DNA from: Helicobacter suis HS1
Lineage (GTDB): Bacteria > Campylobacterota > Campylobacteria > Campylobacterales > Helicobacteraceae
NCBI RefSeq assembly: GCF_026000295.1
Contig: NZ_AP026769.1
Location: 434,001 to 498,000, forward strand
Length of the DNA: 64,000 nt
Reading direction: 5' to 3'
In this document: positions 37,702-47,456 of the stretch, one piece after another
Layout: each line of letters starts with the position of its first letter
Numbering within the stretch: the stretch's first letter is position 1
Program-made: the position numbers and the translations under genes
Notes under the pieces: generated by a model
Told to the model about the DNA's origin: nothing
The model's input: the letters and a program-made list of their open reading frames with translations, nothing else
The model's database searches: none

Positions 37702-38736
37702 AAAAGGTCGGGTATTCTCATTAAGCAAGAGAGTAAAAGTAGGGGTATGCAGGGCATTAAGTGCATCTAGGACATGGCGGGCATGGACATGGAGAGTAAA
37801 ACCCTCTAAAGTGGTTTGTGCCTCAATAGAAGTACTAGCAAAGCTAGGGTTTTCATCTTGCAGAGATTCAAATTCAATATAACCCGGATAAAAACAAATT
37901 TTGGTGGTACTACTTAAAGCATTTGTGATCTGAATGGCCTCTTTAAATTTCTGTGTATCTAATTCTAGTTGGTGGGTAAATTCAGAGGGGATAATGGCCT
38001 GATAATTGGGATATTTGCCACTAATGAGTTTAGAGTATAAAACCATAGAGGCGTTTTTAAAAAAGAGCATGCTAGGTTGATCATGGGTTTCATAAAGCAT
38101 ATCAAAATCGCTTTCAAATAACTTACTAATTTCTAACATCGCCCGTTTGGGTAGGATAAATTCTTGGGTTGTTTTAGTTGTAGGCATATTATCCGGATCC
38201 ATTTGAACCAAAGCAAGCCGCCTTGTATCTGTAGCCACTAGCTCTAAACGATCTTTAAACACTAAAAGTACACCGCCAAACTCGTATTTAGAAGCGTTGG
38301 TGCTGATAACATGGGTTAGTTTTTTAAAATATTCGCCTAAAGTCGTATCGCTAAAGTGTACAAAGGGTAAGTCTTCAAAGCTAGGGAAAGTGGGGAAATC
38401 TGCCTTATCAAAGAGGGGGAGTTTAAATTTAGAACGCTTAAAACTAATATGCACATAGTTTTCTTTGGTTTGTAAGGTGAGTTCTCCTTGCTCTAATTTA
38501 GAGGCGATGTCTAAAAAGTGCTTAGCGTTAAAAGTCGCGCCCCCCTCCTCTAAGATCGATGCGTTTAGATTCAAACACAGCCCCATTTCTAAATCATTAG
38601 CCTCTAGGCGTAACAAATCTCCTTTGGCCTCTAAACAAATATGAGAGGTGATATTAGTTAAATCCTTGCGATCGGTAAAGGCAATGAGATTTTTAAGCGC
38701 CTCTTCTAGCCGTGTTTTTTCAATCATCAAATGCAA
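37651..38736 (-). CDS. dnaN: DNA polymerase III beta sliding clamp
   Basis: A 361-residue beta clamp with recognisable three-domain layout and motifs such as ATDTRRLALV and ISGKYPNYQ. Ends in LIMPVMI, equivalent to the usual LIMPMRL-type end. Followed in the same direction behind the AAA+ ATPase gene (9-base gap). Confidence 0.93.
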   Translation of the reverse strand: MHLMIEKTRLEEALKNLIAFTDRKDLTNITSHICLEAKGDLLRLEANDLEMGLCLNLNASILEEGGATFNAKHFLDIASKLEQGELTLQTKENYVHISFKRSKFKLPLFDKADFPTFPSFEDLPFVHFSDTTLGEYFKKLTHVISTNASKYEFGGVLLVFKDRLELVATDTRRLALVQMDPDNMPTTKTTQEFILPKRAMLEISKLFESDFDMLYETHDQPSMLFFKNASMVLYSKLISGKYPNYQAIIPSEFTHQLELDTQKFKEAIQITNALSSTTKICFYPGYIEFESLQDENPSFASTSIEAQTTLEGFTLHVHARHVLDALNALHTPTFTLLLNENTRPFLVQNEGFKTLIMPVMI

Positions 38737-38745
38737 ATCAATCCT

Positions 38746-40497
38746 TTATTGTAATTTTTGTAAACCAAAGCCAATATTTTTAGAGCTATCAAAATTACCT
38801 TGTTTTTCTTTATGGATTTCGGCTATCAAATCCTCTAAACTAAAAAGAGGGTTTTCATAGGTAGCAATTTTATAGGCCGTATTTTTAACCACTAAGGCAA
38901 TTTGCCCCCCACTAAGAGCATGGCGGGCTAGATTGTGGGCTAAACTTTCTCTAGTGTGTGGGGGCGCGTAGGGGGCGTTTTTGGGCAGGTATTTTTTCCA
39001 CAACTCTACCCGCTGTTCAAATGTAGGGGGTTTAAATTCAATTTTATGGTTAAAACGCCGTGAAAAGGCGGTATCTAAAGTTTCTAATAAATTGGTTGTA
39101 GCAATCAACACCCCTTCAAATTTTTCAATCTGGTGTAAAAAGATGTTTTGCATTTGGTTATGCATTTTATCCGCGCCACTGCTAGCTGCAGTACGGGTAC
39201 TTAAAAACTGATCGGCTTCATCTAAAAGTAAAATGGGTGGGTTTTTGCATTGTTTGGCGATTTTTTGGTAGTCATCAAAGATTTTGCGCACATTTTTTTC
39301 TGATTCGCCCACATACATAGAAAGGATTTTAGAACAATCAAACCCCAAAACCTCTTTTTTTAAACTTTTAGCTAAGGCTAGCGCACTCATGGTTTTACCC
39401 GTGCCCGGAGGCCCATAAAAGATAATTTTTGCTTCAAAATCTTTATGAATTTTATTGGCTAAACCCCAATCTTTCAAGCGTTGTTGCATTTGTGGATTCA
39501 TTTGTTTGAGTAAAACCTCTAGGGTTTCTTTGGTTTTTTGGCTTAACACCACTTCCTCTAAACCCACTTTAGATTCCAAAGCCTCAAAAATATCGCTATC
39601 TTTAAGGATATTCTTAAGAGTGGCATGGGTACGAGAATTATTAGGGGAGGTGATGGTTTCTAAAATCGATTCTTGTAAAAAGAATTGGCGCACTAGCCCT
39701 TGATCAAAGGGATCGAGCAATTCCTCAAACTCTACAATCTTTTTTTTGATTAAAGGGCTTGTGGGGCTTAAAAGCGCGGCATTTTGTTTAGGAGTACTCC
39801 CATCTGCGCTCAATAGATGCAATAAATTTTGATAATAGCTTAAAGATTCCTCCTCTTTATCATAATCACGGCTATTATAAACATCTTTGAGCAGCGCAAA
39901 GAAAATAAGTTTCTCCTTAGGCGTTAGGTTGTGTTTATTCAGAAATTTTTGCACAGAGAGAGCAGGTGTTGTACTCTTTGTACGCGCCTTCATTTTATGA
40001 TCTAACAGCTCAAGTTCCTCTTTGATTTTTGCACGCCCCCGTAAACCCACTCTTTGCAGTTTGATTAAAAGTTCAATTTTTAAAAACCAATCATTGAAGT
40101 AGTCTAAATGATCCACATAGGGTGTGATCTCTAAAAAGGAGTGTTTACTACACCCATCTTCTGTGAGTTTAAAAAAGGCATGGCTTAAACTTAAAGAGCT
40201 ATCTAGCAATTCTAGGAGTAATAATTCTTGTCTTCTAGCATGTTTTTCTTGAATCGCCCATCCTAAATCTAAAAGATTTTTAATAGAAGTGAGGTGGGGT
40301 AGTGCTTTTTCTTCTTTGGCATCAAAAAGCATTTCTAAGATATGTACCACCCCTAGATTGCTATGCCCTTTGAGATATTGGCTACCTAAATATTGTAAAA
40401 TTTTGGCCTCTTTAACACTGCACTTAAGGGCATAGAAAATACGCGCGCGCGCCACATCTGGAGTTTGTATAAAATCTAAAAAGTAGGCCGTACTCAT
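38746..40497 (-). CDS. AAA+ ATPase of unknown role
   Basis: A 583-residue protein: ~330 residues of helical N-terminal sequence with no known domain, then a classical AAA module (Walker A GPPGTGKT, Walker B LLLDEAD, ATTN sensor, [12 protein letters not shown] arginine finger). Related to the ATPases that remodel protein complexes (spastin/CbbX-like core). It overlaps der by four bases and precedes dnaN, so it may be co-transcribed with both; no function is assigned. Confidence 0.8.
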   Translation of the reverse strand: MSTAYFLDFIQTPDVARARIFYALKCSVKEAKILQYLGSQYLKGHSNLGVVHILEMLFDAKEEKALPHLTSIKNLLDLGWAIQEKHARRQELLLLELLDSSLSLSHAFFKLTEDGCSKHSFLEITPYVDHLDYFNDWFLKIELLIKLQRVGLRGRAKIKEELELLDHKMKARTKSTTPALSVQKFLNKHNLTPKEKLIFFALLKDVYNSRDYDKEEESLSYYQNLLHLLSADGSTPKQNAALLSPTSPLIKKKIVEFEELLDPFDQGLVRQFFLQESILETITSPNNSRTHATLKNILKDSDIFEALESKVGLEEVVLSQKTKETLEVLLKQMNPQMQQRLKDWGLANKIHKDFEAKIIFYGPPGTGKTMSALALAKSLKKEVLGFDCSKILSMYVGESEKNVRKIFDDYQKIAKQCKNPPILLLDEADQFLSTRTAASSGADKMHNQMQNIFLHQIEKFEGVLIATTNLLETLDTAFSRRFNHKIEFKPPTFEQRVELWKKYLPKNAPYAPPHTRESLAHNLARHALSGGQIALVVKNTAYKIATYENPLFSLEDLIAEIHKEKQGNFDSSKNIGFGLQKLQ

Positions 40498-41810
40498 GTT
40501 TGCAAAGTTTCTTCTTTGCCTCTGGCTAGTAGCAAAATAGGCGTACCTAAAAAGCCAAACTTAGCGCGCAAAGTATTGGTCAGATAGCGCTTATAGCTAA
40601 AGTGCAAAGCCTTAGGGCGATTCATAACCAAAGCAATTTGAGGCGGACAAGAGGCAAATTGGGTACTGTAATAAATCCGCACAATTTTGCCATGATCACT
40701 TGGGAGTGGGTGTTTTTCTGTGGCTTCTATAATGGTTTGATTAAGCGTACTGGTGCTAATGCGCATGGAAAAATAAGCATAAACTTCTAGGATTTTATCT
40801 TTGATTTGGAGGATATGGCGCTTAGAGATAGCACTTGTTGTAAGAAGCGGGGCATATTGTAAAAATTTAAATTTATGTTTAAAATCCTCTATAATTGTTT
40901 CAAATCCAGCATGTTTAATATCCCATTTATTAAACACCACAATCACCCCTAAATTGTACTCACCAGCTAAAGAGGCGATTTTTTCATCTAATTCTACAAA
41001 GGGCGTACTAGCATCTAAAACTAACAAAGCAATATGGGATTTTTCAAGGACTTTTCGTGTGCGATCAAGGGCAAATTTCTCCAAGCCTTCCACTTTGCTT
41101 CTTTGGCGCAAGCCCGCTGTATCTACAAAACAAATTTCTTGATTATGATGAGAAATGCTTTGATCAACCGGATCAATGGTAGTACCCGGAATCTCAGAGA
41201 CTAAGGCGCGTTCTTGCTCTATCAGGGCATTTAAAAGAGAGCTTTTACCCACATTAACTCGCCCGATGATTCCTACTTGGATAGCAGGATTAGTACTTAA
41301 ATGAATTGGCGATTCTAAGGGTTTTAGATGAAAATATTTTAAAATGGCATTTGTAAGCGTGTTTAGACCTTTATTATGGCTAACAGAGATAAAAAACATC
41401 TCTTTAATGCCCAAACTAGCAAATTCATAACCCGCTAACTCTTCTACTTGGTTATCTAGTTTATTAACAAGTAAAAAACATGCCCGTTTTTGTTTTTGTA
41501 TCTCAAGTAGGTATTTTTTATCCTCATCTTGTGGGGGGATTTTGCCATCTACAACATAGAGAATTAAATCGCTAGCTTTAATCGCTTCTAAATTAAAAGA
41601 TTGAATCTGTTCTCCAAAAATACTATCTGCATCAAACCCGCCTGTATCCCAAAGCTCCACCCCATGGCCTGCTAGTAAAAAAGTTTGCTTTTTAATATCC
41701 CGGGTTGTACCGGCAATATCAAAGGTGATTGCGCTACGGCTTCTAAGCAGGCAATTAAATAAAGAGCTTTTACCTACATTTGGCTTGCCCAAAATAGCAA
41801 TTTTAAGCAT
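40494..41810 (-). CDS. der: ribosome-assembly GTPase Der (EngA)
   Basis: Two tandem GTPase domains, each with a P loop (GKPNVGKSS near residue 8 and GRVNVGKSS near 190) and DTGG/DTAG G3 motifs, then a KH-like C-terminal domain. Needed for 50S subunit maturation. The start at 41810 (MLKIAILG) has AAAGGAG just upstream; the longer frame to 41837 is less likely. Confidence 0.95.
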   Translation of the reverse strand: MLKIAILGKPNVGKSSLFNCLLRSRSAITFDIAGTTRDIKKQTFLLAGHGVELWDTGGFDADSIFGEQIQSFNLEAIKASDLILYVVDGKIPPQDEDKKYLLEIQKQKRACFLLVNKLDNQVEELAGYEFASLGIKEMFFISVSHNKGLNTLTNAILKYFHLKPLESPIHLSTNPAIQVGIIGRVNVGKSSLLNALIEQERALVSEIPGTTIDPVDQSISHHNQEICFVDTAGLRQRSKVEGLEKFALDRTRKVLEKSHIALLVLDASTPFVELDEKIASLAGEYNLGVIVVFNKWDIKHAGFETIIEDFKHKFKFLQYAPLLTTSAISKRHILQIKDKILEVYAYFSMRISTSTLNQTIIEATEKHPLPSDHGKIVRIYYSTQFASCPPQIALVMNRPKALHFSYKRYLTNTLRAKFGFLGTPILLLARGKEETLQT

Positions 41811-41933
41811 GTAAGCTCCTTTAGTTTTTGGATACAAAATACCACAACCAACCTAACCCCCTCTAAATTTAAGACATATTAATTTATTATAAGCCCTGAA
41901 TTATAAGCTTTAAAACTTAAAGAAGGGTCTTTA

Positions 41934-42635
41934 ATGGATAAGTTTAGGGTGCGGGGTGTATATGGGCTATTTGTGTGTTTCATGGCTATCTGGCTTTTTT
42001 TAGGATGCGGACACCCCCGCGATATAGTACCTATCTACAATTTCAATTATAAGGAAGATATTACTAATACGGTAAATCACAACCATCTGCAAACAGCCCG
42101 TCAATCTAGCCAACAGGTTACACAACACATCAAAGTTAAAGGGGACGATCTAAAAAAAGTGGTTTTTCTCCAAGAAAATTACTACCCTCTTAGGCAAAAC
42201 GAGGTGGGGGTAGAAGAATCGCATGGTAAATTATTCTTAACCACCCATTCCTTGGAACTACAAAAATTCATGCAAGGGGAGGTGTTTTTAACCAAACAAC
42301 AAACCCAGACTTTTACGCTTAATAACACCTCAACACAAATCACCAATATTGAAGGCCGTCTTAATACCTATCAGTATTCCCAAAAAGATCAAAAAAATCA
42401 CAGCATTAACACCGCTTACCAGCGCTATGCTTTAAAACAAAAAACCCCTACCCGGTTTGAAATTGATATTGATAAAATCCCCTACCAATTTGACACCCAA
42501 AACTGCCGCATTGTGATTAGAAAACAACTCATTGATACCTTTAGCCATAGTAAAGAAGTCATGATTAATTTAGATTTTAAGCGAGAACTACGCAATAAAG
42601 CAAGCTTTGACCTCTTTTTAGAATGCCCAAGATAG
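41934..42635 (+). CDS. probable lipoprotein of unknown function
   Basis: A 233-residue protein with a signal sequence ending in the lipobox LFLGC (Cys25), followed by a soluble, mostly beta-type domain. No family is recognised. It is divergent from der and convergent with the tRNA cluster. Helicobacter pylori has comparable lipoprotein genes near engA (HP0835-HP0838). Confidence 0.75.
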   Translation: MDKFRVRGVYGLFVCFMAIWLFLGCGHPRDIVPIYNFNYKEDITNTVNHNHLQTARQSSQQVTQHIKVKGDDLKKVVFLQENYYPLRQNEVGVEESHGKLFLTTHSLELQKFMQGEVFLTKQQTQTFTLNNTSTQITNIEGRLNTYQYSQKDQKNHSINTAYQRYALKQKTPTRFEIDIDKIPYQFDTQNCRIVIRKQLIDTFSHSKEVMINLDFKRELRNKASFDLFLECPR

Positions 42636-42711
42636 TGGCGACCCCTGAAAGATTTGAACTTCCGTTTCCACCTTGAAAGAGTGGTATCCTTGGCCACTAG
42701 ATGAAGGGGTC
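42636..42711 (-). tRNA. tRNA-Glu (anticodon TTC), divergent copy
   Basis: Cloverleaf with CCA encoded; anticodon loop CTTTCAA. It differs from the second tRNA-Glu at 42897-42971 in the D arm, anticodon stem edge and T arm (which has G-T pairs). Confidence 0.88.
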
Positions 42712-42737
42712 TAAGTGTAAAAATAGCTAGGGAAGAG

Positions 42738-42814
42738 TGGCGGAACGGACGGGACTTGAACCCGCGACCCCCTGCGTGACAGGCAGGTATTCTAACCAGC
42801 TGAACTACCGCTCC
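42738..42814 (-). tRNA. tRNA-Asp (anticodon GTC)
   Basis: Acceptor GGAGCGG pairs with CCGTTCC, anticodon loop CTGTCAC, CCA encoded. Confidence 0.93.
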
Positions 42815-42816
42815 AA

Positions 42817-42892
42817 TGGTGGTCGCTATAAGACTCGAACTTATGACATCCACCTTGTAAGGGTGGCGCTCTACCAACTGAGCTAAGCGACC
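42817..42892 (-). tRNA. tRNA-Val (anticodon TAC)
   Basis: Standard cloverleaf, GGTCGCT acceptor arm, anticodon loop CTTACAA, CCA encoded. Confidence 0.93.
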
Positions 42893-42896
42893 TTTG

Positions 42897-42971
42897 TGGT
42901 GACTCCTAGGGGATTTGAACCCCTGTAACCACCGTGAAAGGGTGGTATCCTAACCTCTAGATGAAGGAGCC
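42897..42971 (-). tRNA. tRNA-Glu (anticodon TTC)
   Basis: GGCTCCT acceptor arm, anticodon loop CTTTCAC flanked by a perfect CCACC/GGTGG stem, CCA encoded. Confidence 0.93.
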
Positions 42972-42972
42972 T

Positions 42973-43048
42973 TGGTGACCCGTGCTGGATTCGAACCAGC
43001 GGCCCATTCCTTAAAAGGGAATTGCTCTACCTGCTGAGCTAACGGGTC
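42973..43048 (-). tRNA. tRNA-Lys (anticodon TTT)
   Basis: GACCCGT acceptor arm, anticodon loop CTTTTAA, CCA encoded. First in the transcribed order Lys-Glu-Val-Asp-Glu. Confidence 0.93.
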
Positions 43049-43102
43049 TTCTCACAAACAAAAAGCCAATTTTAACATTTTTTAAAAGTGTTTGTCAAGC
43101 TC

Positions 43103-45079
43103 TCAAAAAAGTAAGGGGGCGGTAGTTTGCATCGTAGGCGCTTGGGATTCTTTGGTGGTGTAATAGGTTTCTCCATTGATTGTTTGTTTGATCACATCTT
43201 CTGGGATTTCAAAATGCCGTTTGAGAGCGGGATTGAGTTTGAGGGCTTTTTTCATAAAATCAGCAAAAACAGGAGCAGCCACCGCGCCACCTGCCATGCC
43301 ATGTCCAATACTGGTATTATCATCTCTCCCATACCAAATAATGGCCTGTAAACTGGGGCTAAACCCACAAAACCACGCGTCTACATAGTTATTAGAAGTC
43401 CCTGTTTTACCCGCTATTTCTAACCCGGGAACTTGGGCTTGTCTGCCTGTTCCATTTTCTACGACATTTTCAAGAACAGAGAGAGTGAGAAAAGCCTGTG
43501 CTTTAGATAGAACGGTTTTAGGGGCTGGGATTTTAAGAGGTTTGTCATGCCCTTTGGCATCAACAATGCTTTCAATTAAAATAGGTTCAAGGATATTTCC
43601 ATAATTAGAAAAAAGCGAATATTGCATGCTTGCCTCTAGTGGGGAAATTCCAAAACTACCCAAAGCAATGGACATATTTTTGGGTAGGTTTTCAAATCCA
43701 AAGGCGCTTAAATCTCTATAGATCGTATCAAAACCCACATAATCTACTAAATTAAGCGTGGCTAGATTGAGTGAGTGGGTGAGCGCACTTTTAAGGGTTA
43801 CAAGGCCATTAAATTTATGGTTATCATTTTTAGGACGCCAGTGGCGTTGTCTGGAGGTGGTACTATCGTTATTAAAACTGCGGGCTACATCTGGAATTAA
43901 GGACGCGCTAGATAACCCATTATTAAAAGCAATTTGATAAATAAAGGGCTTAACAGCGCTACCAAATTGCCGCTTGGTTTGGGTAGCGCGGTTAAAGGCG
44001 CTTTTTTGGTGATCTATTCCGCCTACTAATGCTAGAACATGCCCGCTTTTAGTCTCTGTTACCACCATCGCCCCATTTAGCGTACTATCTGCACTCTCAT
44101 GGAGTTTATGACTGACATTCTCATAGCCTAATCGCAAGGAATCTTGGGCCATTTTTTGATAATCCAGATTGATATAAAGTTTAATGGTGTATCCACCCGT
44201 TTTTAAATCTGGCAAGAAAGCTAAAGTACGCACCACTTCATCTACCACATAGGGGGCAACATTTTGGGTTAGAGTTGTGTTATAAACCTTAGGCACTTCA
44301 TTTAATGCCAAGTACATCTCATCATCTGTAATCCAACCCAAATCATGCATGCGCTTAATAATGCTATTAGCCCTAGCTAGTGAAAAATCTAGCCGTTTAG
44401 TTGGATCATAAAATGAGGGGGCGCGTGGGAGGGCTACTAACATTGCCATTTCTTTTAAAGTCAAAAGCGCTAGAGGTTTTTTAAAATAGCCCAAACTTGC
44501 CGTTTTGATCCCATAAAACCCATGCCCAAAAAAAGTTTGGTTAAAGTAGCGCTCTAAAATCTGCTCTTTACTCAACACTTGCTCTAGTTTGACAGATAAA
44601 ATCATTTCTTTAATCTTGCGATCTAGAGTCTTCGTCCGTGTTAAAAGCATGTTTTTAACTAGCTGCTGGGTGAGTGTGCTACCCCCTTCGGCGTATTTTT
44701 GGTTGCGTAAATTTTTTAAAAAAGCGCGTAAAATCGCATCTAAATTCACCCCGCCATGTTCAAAAAATAGCGTGTCTTCTACCGCTAAAAGAGCCTCCAC
44801 CATTCTAGGGGGAATCTCAGAAAAAGGCGCGTAAATGCGAAATTCCTTATCGTATAAATTCGCAATAAGCCGTCCTCTGCTATCTACAATTTTAGTGATC
44901 ACATTTGGTTTATAATCCACCACCTTTTGCACATCAATAGAGGCCTGCATCCACAAATACAGCAGATACACCCAATTATTCTGTGTGTCTTGTTTGAAAG
45001 TTTCTAAAGACGCGTTGATCTCCTCCACACTCTGGCTTTGCATTTTAATCGATTCAGAAGCATCAGCAATACTTTGCAA
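43103..45079 (-). CDS. pbp1A: penicillin-binding protein 1A; N-terminus replaced by chemoreceptor sequence
   Basis: From about residue 36 (WVYLLYLWMQAS, remains of the membrane anchor) the protein is a class A PBP: glycosyltransferase motifs EDTLFFEHGG and GGSTLTQQLVKN, then transpeptidase motifs SAVK, SLN and KTGTSN. It polymerises and crosslinks peptidoglycan. The first ~35 residues (SIADASESIKMQSQSVEEIN...) are in fact the methylation/signalling end of a chemoreceptor, joined at about 44973. The true start codon and most of the anchor are missing. Either a rearrangement has disabled a major PBP or the join is an assembly error. Confidence 0.85.
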   Translation of the reverse strand: MQSIADASESIKMQSQSVEEINASLETFKQDTQNNWVYLLYLWMQASIDVQKVVDYKPNVITKIVDSRGRLIANLYDKEFRIYAPFSEIPPRMVEALLAVEDTLFFEHGGVNLDAILRAFLKNLRNQKYAEGGSTLTQQLVKNMLLTRTKTLDRKIKEMILSVKLEQVLSKEQILERYFNQTFFGHGFYGIKTASLGYFKKPLALLTLKEMAMLVALPRAPSFYDPTKRLDFSLARANSIIKRMHDLGWITDDEMYLALNEVPKVYNTTLTQNVAPYVVDEVVRTLAFLPDLKTGGYTIKLYINLDYQKMAQDSLRLGYENVSHKLHESADSTLNGAMVVTETKSGHVLALVGGIDHQKSAFNRATQTKRQFGSAVKPFIYQIAFNNGLSSASLIPDVARSFNNDSTTSRQRHWRPKNDNHKFNGLVTLKSALTHSLNLATLNLVDYVGFDTIYRDLSAFGFENLPKNMSIALGSFGISPLEASMQYSLFSNYGNILEPILIESIVDAKGHDKPLKIPAPKTVLSKAQAFLTLSVLENVVENGTGRQAQVPGLEIAGKTGTSNNYVDAWFCGFSPSLQAIIWYGRDDNTSIGHGMAGGAVAAPVFADFMKKALKLNPALKRHFEIPEDVIKQTINGETYYTTKESQAPTMQTTAPLLF

Positions 45080-45219
45080 TAAAACATTAATATTAGCCTC
45101 AATTTCTCCTAAGGGTATGAGCGATGTTTAAATTATTCTGTGTGTCTTGTTTGAAAGTTTCTAAAGACGCGTTGATCTCCTCCACACTCTGGCTTTGCAT
45201 TTTAATCGATTCAGAAGCA
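44974..45219 (-). repeat. local duplication at the chemoreceptor-pbp1A join
   Basis: 44974-45062 is identical to 45131-45219 (89 bp, period 157). Read on the minus strand, the segment behaves like about 1.6 turns of a 157-bp unit taken from the end of the chemoreceptor gene, placed between an incomplete receptor and an incomplete pbp1A. Confidence 0.95.
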
Positions 45220-46927
45220 ATAAATTGGTTTGATCGGCAATATCTTTAATAATTTCTACAATATCTCTAATATCTTGCCCTTGTGCAATCATTCCCTCAC
45301 TCTTTTGGCTAATACTAGCAATGCCCTCTGTAATGGCCTCTATAGATTTAGAAGTTTGTATCAAGTTCTTATTTTGCTGGTTAGCGCTATTGGTTAAATT
45401 ATCCACACAGGTTTTTAGACCCTGTGATTCTTGAGTAAGCGCGCTAGCAAAGTCTAAAGAAGTACGCAACATTCTTTTAATTTCTGCCCCTAAATCATCA
45501 ACAGCTTTTTCCATATCCCCAGAAGGATTAGCAATGCCTTGTGTAAAGTCTAAAGCTTTATAGCGCTCAAAGGCTTGGTTGATCACTTGCATATGTGAGC
45601 CAATGTGTTGTTGGAGATAGGTGATCACATCGTTAAAAAGTTCTTTAAGTTGTAATAAGCTTGGGTTATTAGGGATAGCTGCGATCTTTTGGGTAAAATC
45701 CCCCTCTTTAATGTGGCGCACAACATTTAACATATCCTCAATCGTTGTATTATCGGCTTTGGTATTTTCATGGATTCTTAAAACATTTGTATTAATAGAT
45801 TGTTGCATGCGTCCAATTTCATCAAGCACATTTGTCTTAACGATATGGACATCACCGCCCTTTTTAGGATCATTTAGCAATCTAAAAAACCCATCTAGAG
45901 TAGTAGAGACCACCACAATACGATTACCCACTAAATAACGCACCAGTAAATACACAGCAACGATTAAAATAAGCAGTACAACACTGCCGGCAATTAAAAT
46001 TAACTTCTGTAATTCATAAGCGACGGCAAAAACTTCATCTCTACTGACAAATCTAGCCAAAGCCCAATTAAATTTAAAACTACCCGAATCCACTTTGTCA
46101 AAAATATCAAAGGCTTTAACAAATAAAAAGCTATCTTTATTGGTGCGCAAGGCATGGTAATTTACCACCCCTGAATAACCTTCTCGTGTCAAACCAACTA
46201 CTTTTTTTGCCGAAGGGTCGGGATTAACCTCGTTTAAAAGTTTACCCTGAAGTTTTCCATCATAGACTAGCAATAAATACCCATTCTCTTGCATCAAAAA
46301 GGTATCTTGTTGCTTACGCAAAACCATTTCACTAAAACTATCAATACTCACAAAGGCAACGATCACACCCACTACCTCAGCGTTGCCATTTTGTACTTTC
46401 TTTAAAGGTATGCCAAAATCAAAGCCAAAAATCTTTTCACCATCAATATCTTTAAAATAGGGTCTACTTTTTTGCAAGCTATGGCTTTGTGCCACCCTGT
46501 GGTAAATGTCTGGGTTATAACAATTATTAGTTTTTAAAATTTCAATAGATTTTCCTATGCGGTGTGCCATGTAAAAATCATGAGGACTCTTAAAAGAAAT
46601 AACGCTAACAATTTTGACATGGTGCTCGTCGTTTAAAAATCGTCTCATTAATTTATCCCGTTCTTTTTCATTATGGGCTAAATCAATGGAGGCTAAATCC
46701 ATATCCAAATTTTTAAGCGCAACAAACATTCTATTGATATTGCGCTGTAAACGCGATGCGCCCTCTTCAATTTCAGAACTTAAAACTTCAATGGTATTCA
46801 CCCTTGTTGTATTGCGTACTTTATTACTAACAATGAAGCCTAAAATTGCAATCCCTAGCACCACAATAAAACACACACTCATAACAATTTTTGTACTAAT
46901 CCTTAGTTTAGAAAGCAGTGCATTCAT
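45161..46927 (-). pseudogene. methyl-accepting chemotaxis receptor (dCache type), signalling domain truncated
   Basis: Residues ~12-32 and ~305-330 are membrane helices flanking a ~270-residue periplasmic sensor that resembles a double Cache domain (EKIFGFDFGIPLKK, GYLLLVYDG). A HAMP-like region and the start of the signalling helix follow, ending at IADQTNLL, exactly where receptors normally continue LALNAAIEAARAGE. The hairpin tip that binds CheA and CheW is missing; the frame then runs 17 codons out of frame through duplicated sequence. The genuine C-terminal helix (GEIEANINVLLQSIADASES) is found downstream, fused to pbp1A. Followed in the operon order by nothing of the chemotaxis set; cheW lies upstream. 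Confidence 0.88.
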
Positions 46928-46940
46928 TTAGATGATCCTG

Positions 46941-47447
46941 TTAGAAATCTTTTTTCAAGATTTCTTCTACTTTTAAGATAGAAACCAATTTATCCTCTCG
47001 CTTGCCAATACCATAGATGAGTTGGTTATTTTCTAAAAGGGTCTCGGGTACGGGATCAATATCTGATTGTTTAATGCGAATTGCCTCTGTTAAGCGATCA
47101 ATATAAAACCCGGCAATTTGATCATTATGGCGCACCACTAGATAACGCATGTCTTTATTGAGTTTTTCAGGGGGCAATCCAAATTTAAGCCGTAAACTAA
47201 TTAGAGGGAAAACATTACCCCGCAAATTAAACACGCCTAGTACATAACCGGGGGTTTCAGGTACGCGTGTATAACCAATGGGTTTGACAATTTCTAAAAT
47301 ATTCAAAATGGGGATCGCATATTCCTCATTACCAATAATAAAACCGATGAATTGTAATATTTCCTCGTTTTCCTCCGGTTTTTCCTCTTTATCCCCTTTC
47401 TTTTGCTTTTCAAACAGCTCTTTTAATGCCATTGTATCTTGCTGCAT
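46941..47447 (-). CDS. cheW: chemotaxis coupling protein CheW
   Basis: A 168-residue CheW with the coupling fold (FIIGNEEYAIPILNILEIVKP, YVLGVFNLRGNVFPLISLR). It links receptors to CheA. Ten bases after cheA on the same strand, as HP0391-HP0392 in H. pylori. Confidence 0.95.
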   Translation of the reverse strand: MQQDTMALKELFEKQKKGDKEEKPEENEEILQFIGFIIGNEEYAIPILNILEIVKPIGYTRVPETPGYVLGVFNLRGNVFPLISLRLKFGLPPEKLNKDMRYLVVRHNDQIAGFYIDRLTEAIRIKQSDIDPVPETLLENNQLIYGIGKREDKLVSILKVEEILKKDF

Positions 47448-47456
47448 GTACTCTCC

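Noticed and set aside
42482..42877. Minus-strand frame over the tRNA cluster
   Set aside because: Made of tRNA sequence read in frame (for example SRPFRHSS); not a protein gene.
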